Source: Orthonyx spaldingii (lineage: Eukaryota > Chordata > Aves > Passeriformes > Orthonychidae). From it: a stretch of 64,000 nucleotides of DNA. The notes under the pieces are model-generated. The model was not told the DNA's origin, did not search any database, and saw nothing but the letters and a program-made list of their open reading frames with translations. Below are positions 12,370 to 26,000 of the stretch, in pieces. The translations under genes were made by a program, and so were the position numbers. The DNA is taken from assembly GCA_013397795.1 (NCBI GenBank), contig VZTJ01003817.1:992001-1056000 (forward strand). Direction: 5' to 3'. How positions within the stretch are numbered: position 1 is the first letter of the stretch; each line of letters starts with the position of its first letter.

Positions 12370-12375
12370 TTTATT
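12370..12375 (-). terminator. Candidate poly(A) signal AATAAA (SLC7A2)
   Basis: TTTATT on the plus strand reads AATAAA on the minus strand. It lies about 4.5 kb after the SLC7A2 stop codon and about 2.5 kb before the PDGFRL CpG island. More proximal AATAAA copies at 13580-13585 and 13701-13706 could give shorter 3' UTRs. Confidence 0.4.
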
Positions 12376-15300
12376 TAAAAAATATGGCACAAATGCACAA
12401 TTGTTATCCCACAAAGCATGCTTTACACTAAATGAAGAGCAATGTAATTTCCATTAGAATTTGAAACAAAGGTAACTAAAAATGTCACTGATAACAATTC
12501 TGTTGTAAAGTGGGAAAAAAGCACCATATTCTTAAATACAAGCATTTTTACATTCATAAAAATTCAAGACTTTTCATTTTCCTACAGCACTTCAAAAAAA
12601 TAAAATTTGTAGTTTAAATTGCATTGTAATCAAAAATTGCTATCTACACTTTAAATGCTCAGCAGCATACAATACAGAAATAATCACTAAAATGTACATA
12701 TGAACAAAAAGAAAAGTTAAGATGGATATGAATGCTAATGTTTTTTTAAATGATGCACACATAATTGTTTTTAAAGATATGTAACACACATTTCATGCTT
12801 TACTTTCTAGTACCACAAAAGAAAAAAGCTCTCCTAAATATTCAAATCCTCATATACTGACTCCAACTAAACTTGGCGAAGCTGGAGTTTACCTGGCACA
12901 AGGCTCATGAAAACATACAAAAACAACAGAATTTGTCCAACTGACAATAAAAAAATATATACACACATAGTTCTTTGTAATGCATGTCTGCATGTCTATG
13001 CACAGAAACCCTTCAACTTAGCTAATGTTAAGGAGTTTGATTTCCAAGATCAAATGGAAAATAGATGAGCACCTGGTTAAAGGCATTATATTTAGCTTTG
13101 AAAAGGTCCAACTATTAAAAATGCAGAGGTCCTCAAAACATATACCAGAAAGAAATACTAAAGGTACAGGAAATTAAAAACAAGTACAAAGATCCTATAC
13201 TACATGAAATACTACCTGCTCTTTCGGTAAAGTATATATTTGCTTAACACTGAGTAACCTCAATGCCTTCAGTGAACATACCGCAATTCGTACAGACATC
13301 CCAGCATGTCTAGGAAGAATTAGGGCCCAAGAGCATTAAAAAGGTGCTTTTCTTTCCTTTTTTATGCACTCAAGTAAGACATGCCAGCCTTCCTGTGAAT
13401 TAAATTCCTGCTGTACAAAATGTGCCTCAGTGTCAAAGGCCTCATACCCAATTGCACAGTCCCACACAGATTTCCTGCACTGTTATGATTTCACCACCTC
13501 ACGATGCTTATGGCACATTGATATTGGCACTTAATAAATTTCTATGAAAATATTATGCCTTATATTTCTTAAATATAGATTTATTTTTTAAGTTTTACCA
13601 AGTTTTGCCTCTAAATTCATTGTACCACTTGAAATTTCTGGATGACACAGTTAAATTGCTACTTAAGTACATAAGTAACTCTGTATCACTACTATTGATA
13701 TTTATTGCTGATGATTCTCCAACAGCAGGTAAAATAAATGGCTTTAACACTTGGCAACATAAACATAGTATGACAGATTTCAGGAATCTGACCAGCATTT
13801 GTTGTGCAGAAAAAAGCACGCTATTATTAATAGAATAGTTTTGTCCATGATAACAGACAATAATATCTATTCTTACCTCATAAAACTTCCCATTGCAGAA
13901 TTAGGACTGGAATACCACAGGAATACCACTTCAGTCAACATGAATTATGCAGAAATGTTTTATAATTCCTATACCTCAGAACAAAAATATTTATCTGTTC
14001 TCCATTAAATATGTTTTGGCTTACTTTCTTAAAGCCATCTAGGTAAGAATAATTCCTTTATCTGAAGGCATATCCAGAACATACCAACACAAATAAAGTT
14101 TATGAGAATTTTTTCTACAAAGGAAATAAAAACCCAGTAAGCTACCTTCAAAAGTAGATATTTTGTATCAATACATACCATTATTATTTGCACAGAACAA
14201 TTTACCATATCAACAACTGTGTTAAAAAATAATGACAATTTAATTCCAAAGGACTTGTGCTTTCAGCTGGTCTTTCAGCAAGTACAGCAAATGTGAGAAC
14301 AAAACCAGGATTTGTTGCATCCATCGCTCCTGTGTAAGGACTAGCATGGCATGTGTTTTTCTTCTGCAAAGTCCCGCTAAAGCACCTGGAATTTTAAGAC
14401 TGCATATACAAATGCACATCAAATTTACCATAAATATCTTACTTCTGGCTTGTCTATTTTCACTCAGCCACTGACTAATAATGACTATACACACATATAA
14501 ATAAGCTTTCGCAGTTGAAGCAACTAAGAGTACCCAATGACTTTCCTTTAATTTCATGTTATATCTCATTAGTTGTGTGGATAGTTCTGGTGCTGCAGCT
14601 CCTCCCATCTGTCTTAGCAACACCTGTACGGGCATATTCTATTAGTTTAAAAGAATTTCTCTAACAAGGGGGGAGAAATATTCATAAAAATGAAAGGGGA
14701 AACTGTCAATACACTAAGTGCTGACACATCCGTCAGGTAAACAAGCTAGAATATTTACTTCCTTTAGTTCTCTCCTGAGGCCTTAGCTAGCACTTGCTTT
14801 AGTCAGAAGCTAATTATATTGACAGTATCCCTTCAAAGGAAAATTCCAGTGCAATATAGAAATTATTTTAACGAGTACATGAAATGTGCTATGGGCTAAT
14901 GTCAAACAGATGCAAATGCATAGACAGGTATGTACAGATACATTCTATATGACGGCCTTGGCAGGGAATGGAGTCTTCCTTGCACATCACAGAACAGCAG
15001 CAGTTTGCGTCTTGGGAGCCTGGCTGGCCTGCTCTGTGGCATCAACAACCATAGCAAGTGAGTCTGTGCTTCCCACATGCTGAGATGTGGAAGGAATTTT
15101 AGGAGCTGTGTTTCACTGTAGGCTTGTAACAACATCACGCAAAAGCTTTACATGAGCACAACTGACTTACTCCCACAGCAATGGCTTTTTTTTTAAACTG
15201 AGGAATTAAGACTACTGGGAAAGAAGTAATTTTAAGAGTAAAAAGAGTGACTTACTGCTCTGAGAAAAGGAGAGAGACAGAAGCAGCCTAACTAGTTTGG

Positions 15301-16301
15301 ATTTTTTTTCTTTCTTTTTTTTGGTGAAATTCCAGCTATTATAAAAAGTAAGGTGCTTTTCACTGTCAACCAACATAGCTCTCACAGCATCTAAAATCCT
15401 TATACCTAACAACAGAGATTAATACCAATGGTTAGTACCAGCAACAGATTGCAACTCTCCATGACAAATTCCAAGACAGTTCTTACTCTAGGGAAGGATT
15501 TTGTTAATATATTCTTGCAAAATGACTTCATATTGTGGAATCCTTCATGGAACTTGAATCTACTCCTTGCTGAGAAAAAGTGTTAAAATATCTGGGTGCC
15601 TTTGACAGGTAACATGACTTATGGCGAAAAAAGAACTGTTTTTGCTTTTACCAGCATTAAAATAATTGTTCACCCAGCACTGCCACACCAGTTTGGTTCT
15701 TTACATAAATTAGCATTTAGACATCATAGCCACATGAATGGGTTTGTGGATGTAGGCTTGGCTCACAAAAAAGAGCTGCACTAACATACATTTAAGACAA
15801 TGAAGTGCTGAAATACTGTTTTGATAAGGTTTTTTCCCAAATCCCAGACTTCTGTTCTTTTAATCTGCCCTTCCGTGTGAAAAGAAAGCTGGGATTTTGT
15901 GCATTAATTTTTCTTAGGAGGAGCAATGTGTAACGCTAATCTCAGCAAGATCAGTTCTGGAACATGAAAAAGGAGAAAGCATACGGGGAAAAATGAATAG
16001 TAAGGAGGAAAACTGGATGACTGCTGCAGGTAAGTACCAAATCATTTAGTTGGATAAAATTGTGGCCCTTCTGAAGTCAAAAGCACAAAATTTGCTAAAT
16101 CACATCTGATTGTGACTGTCAATACTGTAACCAACAGATTATTTCCCAGATGATTTTGCACAAAACAAAAGAGCTCCTCTTGTGAGTATTATTCTAAGCA
16201 CACAGCATCCTTCAGAGAAAAAACATGCACTTAAGTAGAAATCTTGAATGCTGTTTAGAGAGACTGAAAACCTTTGAAGTATCTACTCTGCTTGAGTTCT
16301 C

Positions 16302-16325
16302 CATGACTACTGATTAGTAGTCATG
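16302..16325 (-). repeat. Perfect hairpin in SLC7A2 3' UTR
   Basis: CATGACTACT, a 4-base spacer, then the exact reverse complement AGTAGTCATG. In the minus-strand transcript this would form a 10-bp stem with a tetraloop about 550 nt after the stop codon. Confidence 0.8.
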
Positions 16326-16877
16326 ATTAGTAAAGATAAGCAATTACTTCTCTTTACACAAATATATGATCCTCTAATTTTTACAAAGTATCTAATTTAT
16401 ACAATTACCATTCATTTTGCAAATACTTTCTAGGACTGTATGAATGAAATTTATCTCCCATGAATTACTTTAACAGAAAGAAGAGAATTTAGACTGTTAC
16501 TGAAACACATAACAAAGATAAGAAGGTATAAAAGGCATAAACTTGTGTTTACAGTGCGTTGTCAAATACTCAGAACTTCTTGCAGACAGTTCTAAAATTC
16601 TTCATATTTGATGATTGTCAGTGGTTTTGGATGACACTTCAAACAATGTCTCCAAATTTTTGCTTGCCAAAGGGTACCATTTTTTTTTAAATTTAAGTAT
16701 TAACCTCCGTGTTGTCAGTTCTGAAATGACGAAGGTGGATTAGCAGCTTGTCCAAAATATCAGTCAGGCCTTGTAGTAAACACTTTAAACAGGCCCAATG
16801 TTGGCAGAAAGTATCTGAAATTTCAGTCTGCAAGTAAAATGCCGATTGAAGGTTTAAAAGATTTGTGTTTGCAGAGT

Positions 16878-17065
16878 TTAACATTCACTTGTCCTTTCAT
16901 GTGGAAGAAATTGATCCCTTTCATTTGCATTTTCAGGGTCATCCACTTCTTTCACTGGGTTCTTTTCTTGCAACCCACTATTTTCTGAACAAGAATCATC
17001 ATCTCCATCACCACGATGACCTTCAACACTGTGTCTGATGCCATAAGCAAAGTAAATGAGGAAAC
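16878..17065 (-). CDS. SLC7A2: SLC7A2 exon 12 (last coding exon)
   Basis: 188 bp of coding sequence ending in TAA at 16878-16880; acceptor TTTTGGAAG. It encodes the final helix GFLIYFAYGIRHSVEGH and an acidic cytosolic tail ending in ERTSEC. The human tail ends, to my recollection, in EKTSEF, so the end is conserved. Confidence 0.95.
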
Positions 17066-20000
17066 CTTCCAAAAGGAAAAAAAAGTTCATAGGGTTTTCA
17101 GGCAAGTAGTACATAAAAAGTAATTATTTCTCTCTTTCTCTCTGGCTGAACAGATTTTGAAAAAGAATTTTATTCTTCAGATATCTGAATCAGAGCTCAT
17201 GCTTCAGGTCTTCCCTGTTTCTACAGGAAATTCCAGTGCATCATTTTTGCATAATTAAATGCTCTAATAAGCTATGGAAACTATTATCTCTAATTTATAT
17301 CTAGATGGAATTAATACAATTTCCTAGATCTAAAAGAGGACAGACTGATATACTGGGAAGAAACCTGTTACAAACAGGTTGCTACACAATTTTGGCTATA
17401 CTTACTAGGAAAAAAAAATCATAGCTTATTGGAATTCTTCCTATTACCTAAAAACTTTATTTGCAATTTTGACTGCATATAAATACTTCTTCTGAAGTAT
17501 GCTCTTGTTTTGATCAGAAATATTAGATGACTTTTATTAAATAACAGAGATTTTTTTCAAATATATGAAGGCAAAGAATGTTCTAAGATGCGATTCCTGA
17601 GTTCTAGTGTATGAAGTGACTGAAATGAACAGAAGTACATACCAAGTGCCATCCAGAAGCTAAATCTCATCCAAGTTTCTCCACTTAATTGTACCATCAA
17701 GTAAATATTTACCAGTATACTGAATGATGGCAAAAATGGCAATAGTGGAACCTAAAAGGAAATATTTAAGATGTTTGTATTAAATGTAATTTTTTTTGCA
17801 TGTCACACTTCAGGTATATAACACTAACTAGAGGTAATGTGTAATCATTAATAAAGAACTGATTTTTTTTTTTTTGCTGTTGTAATGTAGTAAAATTTTC
17901 TTTTTCACTGGGTTTAACCAATAGTTTCTAGAGATCTTAAACTCTTAAAATACATTATGTTTAATATATATTCTCTGAGGCTACAGAAGAAAAAGTTTCC
18001 AGTTTGTGCTGAACATACACTAATGAATTCCTGTATTTACAGCTGAAAAATGATCTATTTCTCTTATTCTGAAATGCTCCCCCAGCTCCACCAGATTCCT
18101 TGACCTTCATCACTATACTTCATTATTACCATTAAATAACTGATCTTAGAACATAAGTGAAAGTGCAATATGAAAGGACTTATACTCTGTATTGAGATCC
18201 AAAGGAGTGTAGACTACATAGACAAGTGATTGTCATCAGTTTCTGAGTTGTTTTCCAGGTTCTAAGTTCTCTCTCCCACTCATTAGAATCCATCCAGAGC
18301 TCTCATTAGAGATTAACATAGAGAATAAGTTATTCACCATAAAGGCTACTTTCTGCTGGTTCTGAGGCTGCCTTTGGATGAGGAGAATGGTAACTATGAA
18401 GAATACCACCAACAAAGCAAGAAGGCCAATACTCCAGGGCTCCAAGTTAGCAATGAAATGAATCCCGTATGTAATGAGGGCACTCAAGCCACAAATCAAG
18501 CAAGCTGTATGAGAAAGAAAATTACAGAAATAGGTCACTTAATCTCTGCATTGAAGAGGAAGTGACTTTTAAGAAGTGATAGCAAGCTACAGCATGTACT
18601 GTTGCTATGAATATGTTTAATTAAATGAAAATGACCACAGATGAGATCAATTCATGGAGAAGGATAAAAGCACAGAATGACACATTTCGTATGACTGAAA
18701 GAAGGCATGTTATCAGTGGATTTTTAATTGTCTTTAATAAAATTCCACTATGTATTTTAATGCATACATGAGTTTGGACAGCCAAATACTTACCTAAGAG
18801 ACCCACTAAAAAGTTAACTATAGTTGCAGTCTGCTCAGTCGGTAAACTGGATGGATTAATCAAGGCCTGAAGACAGAAGCCATTCTCTTCTATCATGTTT
18901 ATCTGTGACTCACTTTCTGCAGATTCCCTTTCAGCTGCAGCCAAAGCTGCTTTTTCTTGAGAGTATTTTGGTTTCTCATAGGTGGGTTGGTACCTATACA
19001 TAAAACAGGGTAATAAAAAGCCATTAAGTATACTTCCAGATTTGAAGCAGTATGACTCTAGGAATGTATTTAAGTACTAAATTCTTTTTGGTAGAGCATT
19101 AGCATTTACCAAGTTATAACTGCACTGCAACAGCATTATTAGTCACTATCATATATAAAAATACTATGGAAAATCTCTTTTTGGATTGGTTTGTTTGGAG
19201 GTTTTTTTGACAGTTTTTTAAGCTACTTGAATGCACCAATAGCTCAGATAAATGACCAGTCCTGTACAGAAAAGAAGGACAGTGTCTGTAGTCAACAGCA
19301 AGGAAAGAGTAAGGGAGCTTGTTTCTGACTCGCTTCCCATACTGTAAGAGGCTTCTAGCTGGCATTAACTGAAAATTTACATCTGCTTTGTTAGCTTTTA
19401 AGTGTATTTTTAAAACTATGTATGGTAAATAAGTCCGTTTTAAATAGAATAGTCTTCTCTTTTAAAGTGTAAATTATTGCAACAATGAATTTGAGCTGAA
19501 TTTAAACTGTTACACTTTTCAGAGTTAATTACTTAGCCTTAAGTAATAAAGGCTGACTTTTTGGAATAAAAACAGCAATACATAATAAAGTGAGCTGTAG
19601 CTATCAATATATAATTCCATAGCTTTACAAACATGACCGATACCACAGTTTTACTGAGAAGTATTTATAATCTCACTCATTGAGAGATAGTATTTGCACT
19701 CTCTTCTAGGGTTACCACATCTTAAAACACTTGTGTGGTCTTACATTTCTGACTAGGATAATGCAAAGCAATTATTTGAACTTGCTCATCCTGTGAACCA
19801 CCTAGAACATCTACACCTTTCACATATAGTCTCCAAAATGCAATATGCCTGATATATTATATTCATAGTATAGATTGTATTCATGTCAAAATATCATTCA
19901 TTGAATTCTGTACTTAAGCTTATATTTAGTACCTTTGGGACTAATGCTTGAACCAGTACTTCTTCTGGAAAATAAAAGGCATCTAGATTTCACCAGAAGC

Positions 20001-23000
20001 TTTGATCCAACTCACTGCTATACTTAATGTAACAATATGCCGTTATTTTCTTTGAGGAGTCACTGCTTCTTAGAAACCATTTACATGCTTACTGCTACTG
20101 GCTATCTAGCAAAAAAAAAAGTCTTGTAAATATGACTTCTGTTTATGCACTGATCAACACAAAATAAACCACAGTAGAATATAAAGGATGTTTTTGGCTC
20201 ACCTAAGAATGAGAACACAGGTTGCCACAAGTGAATAAGCAAGAAGTGTGCCAATAGACATCATGTCCACTAAAGCCTTTAGGTCAAACAGAAATGCCAT
20301 TACAGCTAAAAAAGAAAAGAAATGGAAAAAATTCCATGAGACTGACATAGAATTGTAGAATCATTCAGGTTGGGAAAGAAGTTTAAGATCATCAAGTTTA
20401 ACCATAAGTTAATATTAAGATACATTAAGCTAAGATTTTCAAATCTGTCAGCAGTGTAACTTATTGTTTTACTGACAGCAATATGAGTGAAATCATGATA
20501 ATCCTCAAAACCACATTTTTTAAGCGACTGATATCATTCCAAAACTAATTCCCCACAGCTGGGAATTTCATTCGTATAGATAGGCACTGCTGAGTCATAC
20601 AGTCATGCTGTAATCAAATGCTTAAATTGCACTTATTCAGATATAAGTATTTGCACACATATTGTTGAATTTGGGGCATATTAAAAATACATTTTCATAT
20701 AATAAAGTTCAGATCCTGCAGCAGAATCTCAACAAAGCTGAAAGGATGGATCCCACTGCCAAACTGAGAAAAACTCATTGTGATGTAAAATTTCTGCCAA
20801 GATGGGAAGAGCTGTATGTGAAGATGACTTTCAGGAGTTGTTTCAAAATAAAATAGTTTTGGGTTTTTTTTTTTAAATGGTTCTCTTACTAAAAATAGTT
20901 TTTAATTCACCTTCAGGAAGGATCAGTAACATCTCTCAGGAATTAATATTCTTAAAAATCACTGAACTCAGAGGCAGAAACTTCCATAATAGCGGAAGTA
21001 ATTATAGAATTCTTGTGTTTATAAAAGCTGATGCCACATTCATTTGGAGATTCTGGAATGTCTTTTTTTGTCTGTGCTGTTTGCACACAGAAGCACATTA
21101 TTCACAAAGAAATTAGGAGAAGCTATCAGTAAATAAAAGGCTAATTCCAATTGACTTGAAATACGTGTGCTCAAAGAGCCTCTTAAAATGTTTGTATTTT
21201 ATTAATATTTTTGAGATGCAGATTTTTTGAATCATCAGTAATCTCAACATCAAAAGAAACTATGAAACGTAGTTTTTATACACTGTCTATATGTACTCTC
21301 AAATTATTCTATATTCAAAAATATTTATATTTAATGTTTATGGTATGTGTTTGTTAATGTATTTGTAGACAGCTGCGTAAGTGCACAAACACACGGACAC
21401 ATACTCCTCTGGTATTTGATCCTGAAGGAGGAAGCAAAATGCAATTTTCTGAAAACAAGACTGCTGGATTAGAGAACTTTTACATCATTTGGGAGTCTCT
21501 TTTTCCAATTAAGAAAGACCGTCCTGTATTCTTTAATGACAGTGGATGTTCCTAAATTCAAAAAGCAATTTGCAGAGTAGATTTTTGAATACCTCCCTGC
21601 TTTGCATGCTCTAAAGAGCAAAACTGAGGAAAAACAGAACCTACTAAAACATCATGTACAGTAGATATATTTAATTTTTAATCTTAGCTTTGAAAGGCTA
21701 CTCTGTAACCCAGATATTCTTTAACTTTAGAAATAAAGTGGAAAATGCCTGCAAGTTCTTCTTAGTAGTTCTTCTCTACTAAGAGGAAAAAAGACAGAGT
21801 ATTTCTTTTCCTCATCTCTTGATTCTACTCCAAGAGACAACAGCAGGTCCATTTAAGGTGAAACTGGACTGACACCAAAACATTTTGCCATGTGCAGAGT
21901 TCTGCCATCGCGATTACCACCTGTGAAAAGGTAAATCACAGAATAACATGTGACGGTTGCCTCAGCTGTAGTCTTGACCTGATAACTTTAATTAAACATC
22001 TCATCTCCTTAACATTTCTTACAGCTGTAAAACTATTCGTGCTACAAATGCATAGAAAAGTCAGATAATATAAGCTGTTGTATACATCCATAACTATTGT
22101 GTCAAAACCATTTATGACCACAAATTACCAAATATGGATTTTTTTAAAAATTAGAAGAAGAAATTACTCCTTCTTCAGCACCAGATAAAGCTGTTTTCTG
22201 GTGAGCTGTTGATGTACCAGATTCCCCAGATTGTCTAAAAACAGTCCAATGTCAGCTGCTGCAGAGCTATAGGCAGAGCTGTATAACGACATCAATCACT
22301 TTACCAGCTGGGTAATACACTATTCTTTCTTCTCATCATTACTGTGATTTCACATAAAGATCTTGATTTCATCCCACAAAACTACACTTCCAAATTCTTA
22401 TAGGAGAATATGTCAATATGATAAATTCAAATAAAATAAAGTTGAAATAATAAAAGTAAGGCTAAGCAATCTATTTGTCCTCTGACCAAAGAAAAGGGAA
22501 TTGATAATAATGCTTCACATGGGAACTATCTGGACAATGACTGTGCCTTTCTGCATTATTGTCAAGTACACAGTGTGAGCAGTTCCAGTCTTGTGGCATC
22601 TGAGGATGACTCTGACTATAAATAAAAATATTTTAGTCTCATTCCTGAACCTATTATTTGATATTTATTTTAGCCAAGGTTGCTAAAAGTTCTGAGGCAT
22701 GTATTTCATATTTGAATTACTTAAAAACCTTATTTATTTGCCTTTGAGTTAAATACTTCTGAAGCTTCCAGTTTTCCTGGGTGATTAGACGTCCCACTAA
22801 AATGACAATGAAATCTGGGGACAGCTACATGTACCTCTGCAAGAAGTATGGACAAAAGTGAAACAGTTGTATGTTAAGAATTGACAATAAGAGTTGGCAA
22901 CAACTCCCAAAATACTGTTTTGGTAAAATATATGTAGGCATGTATGTGTAAACATATATGTGCAGACACATAAGCCCCCAACACACACATGCCCCTCAAA

Positions 23001-26000
23001 CACAACTTGGTAAGCCTATACAACAACAGAATCATTTTCTTTGGAAGACAATTTAAAAAATCTTTGTATTTTACACAAAAGTTGATCCTGCTGCAAATGT
23101 AATTTTTTTTCTTATATCTCATACTAGAAAAATGTGACAGTTATTTTCCCCCCCTTATAGATGGGATAAATATATTAGGTCTCCATCAGACAAGGAAGCC
23201 CTGTCAGTAGAGCATCAGCCTAAGGGACTCAGATTAAGTAACAACCTTATTCACCATACAAGGGGTTAATATTAAAAAAAAAAAAAAAATTAAAAATTGA
23301 ATTCTGTGACATTAAGGCCATCACCACCACCATGATTGGCTTGATATGGAATTCTTACACCCATTGATTACTCAGTAAATTTATTCCCATTGTACATGCA
23401 AGGGAAGTTAACAAGCAGCCCTTTTCAAAAATATAAAGTACCATGCACGTGCATAGAGCATTTAAATCTCAGCTTTAAGTAACATGGGCTTTGAGAGCTT
23501 ACCAGAGATGACCCCTGCTGTCAAGGTGGCAGAAACTGGTGCCTGCCTCTTACTCACTTTGGCAAGAAAACTAAAGAGTAAACCATCACGTGCCATGGCA
23601 AACAGAATTCGGGGCAAAGGGAACATAGAGCCGAGAAGACTAGAACAGAAAAATGTATAGTTCAAATACAGGTTATTAAAAGCACAATGCTTTACCGGTA
23701 AACCCAACTACACAAAAAGAAAGCTTGGAGGAGTTAATGGGTTTAGGTATAGTTTTGCTTAGGCTCTGTGTTGCTGCTCTTGCTATTTCGTTTGGTCGAC
23801 TGATGTTCTTGGTTTTGGGTTGTTCTTTATTTTGACCCTAGGCTTTGAAAGCACTTGAGATTAACCAACAATAAAAATCTGTGGTAGAGAAAAGTTTTAC
23901 TGGTAGACTACTTTATCTAGCAACAAGCAGATTTGATCATTTCAGTCCAAAGCAAATCAAAGCTGCACAACAGTGGTTTATTTCCATATACGCAACGTGT
24001 TTAGCAGTGCACCTTTCTTTACAAGGATCAACTCTTAGTCTCACCTGCTACTGCACCAGATGATAGAGTAGCAACTAGTGGGGTCTTCGTTTTGGAATTG
24101 ATTTGAGCTAGACATTTGAAAAACAACCCATCCTTCGCCATAGCATAGATTACACGTGGTATTGGGAAAATGGATCCAAGAAGACTGAGTAAAAAGCAAA
24201 CACATGCAACATGGCAAACACAATTCATGCAGAGTTGTATTCATGGACAAGATAAAAAATGTTAATTAATGGCATGTATAGAAACAAAACAGTTGTAAGA
24301 CAAAACCAGAAAGCCCCATAGCCCAAGGTACTACAGATCAGACGCAAAATAGATTTTTTTTTAACTGCAAAGTTGATTTATTTTTATTATTTTTATTATT
24401 TAATTAATTTGGGTAATGAAATTGTTTCATCAGACAGAATCCAGATTAGCAAGATAACACTTGCCATCACTGTAGTTCTTGGATGTTAGTGGACCAGGAA
24501 CGTGTTCCAGATCGCATTAACTATGCAATTAAGCTTTAGTATTCCTGGAAAAAGTCTGTCAGTCAGCAGCAGCAAATAAAAATGCATAAGCAGCATCCCT
24601 TACACTCTATACATCCATGTAAGACTGCTGATTAACAGTAATTCAAAGTAAGCACCATACAAGTATACTTGGGTAGATTAATTCTTTCAATTAAAGCACC
24701 TGTAGGCAAGCTTCATTAAGACTTTTTTTTTTTTGAAGAAGTAAAGCTAATTAATTTAGATTTGTTATTAGCAGAGCACATAAAGCTTTTAAACTATTGA
24801 TAACTTGAAGCTCTTAAACATACTTCTTAAATTAGGTGGTTTCTTTCCCTCAAAGAGAAATACTTTTAATTAAGAAAACAAAAGGCGAAATCATAGCCAG
24901 TATAACCTCTGCAGCAAGCACACAAGTTTTTAATCAGGTGAACAGTTTCCTTTCTTACTTTAGAAAAAGAAGTGTATCACTTAAAGAAGGCACAGCTCTT
25001 ACATACCATAGGTGCTAGGTGCATCCAGTAATGCTTGTGGGACACAAGTGTCAAGATTAGACAGAAGAGAAGCTTTATTGCAAATGAACTGATTTTGATG
25101 TAGGAGTATACCTTCCACAAGGAAGGTACATTCCAAAAAATTCCCGAAAGTTTTTGTTGTTTTAGCTTTGTAAAATTCATTTATCCTACCCTTCTTTAAG
25201 TACATAATGGCAATATTAACAAACATCTTTCCCTTGTGCAACAAGTTCATGACATAGCACAGTAAGAGGAAACTGTAAAGACCAAAAGCAGTTAATCCCA
25301 ATGTTTTTTCTTAATTGTACCTCTAAACTGAGAAGTATGAAATACAGTTTCCTTTGTTTTGTTCTAAACTAACATCAGTCAACAGATTGAAAGATTAATC
25401 TCTCCATAGGAGTAAATATTATTCTTCAGAATACACTGGAAAAAGAGACCAACAGTTCAAATTCCTAGAAAGGCATTCTGACCACCTCAATTCACTTTGT
25501 TTTCCAGTATTAAGTTCTTTAATCTTTTTTCTGATATGTAACTTTTACTATTTATCAACGTAAAGAAAAAAAAAATCAATGAAACCCTCCAAACTGAGGG
25601 GACCTTGACAACTATATAGAAAATAACTATAATCCCAGGATGAACTATGTAACTGTGACATTCTGCAGTCAGTCCTACATTTTTTTAATGTCTTTCCTGA
25701 ACTACTTCATGTTTCTATCCCCTCCTACATCTACATGTTCCTTTCCTTTAAACCACTGCCCACAGTCAACAAGCTCATGTTCAGGCTAATGCCTACAGGG
25801 TTATGTTGTAGTTTTGTCAGTGTTAGTGCTTCCACAGGCAACTTGTTTTCCTTTGTGGAAAGCCAGATAGCGTTCTTACCACTGAAGCTCATGTAAATCA
25901 CTTCCTACCTACATAAGCTCAGGTAAAAGATTGGCATCAGCATTTTTCTATCCCTGAATTCAAGTATCAAGCAATTTTCTATTTTATTAAAGTGTTTATA

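Larger units (their letters stand above)
12350..16877 (-). other. SLC7A2: SLC7A2 3' UTR (predicted)
   Basis: The sequence downstream of the SLC7A2 stop codon is AT-rich, lacks recognised repeats and has no following coding exon. Minus-strand AATAAA signals lie at 13701-13706, 13580-13585 and 12370-12375. I take the last as the probable distal end because the sequence there reads TAAATAAAG. Human SLC7A2 also has a 3' UTR of several kilobases. The region contains many AUUUA-type motifs and a perfect hairpin at 16302-16325. Open frames inside it (for example 14240-14635) show no recognisable protein. Confidence 0.55.
17066..18793 (-). other. SLC7A2 introns 11, 10 and 9
   Basis: Three short introns (17066-17642, 17752-18337, 18505-18793) between the last coding exons. 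They are AT-rich, with poly-T near 17861-17875. No additional feature was seen. Confidence 0.85.

Noticed and set aside
14240..14635. 131-codon minus-strand open frame
   Set aside because: Lies within the predicted SLC7A2 3' UTR, has no recognisable domain and no splice context.
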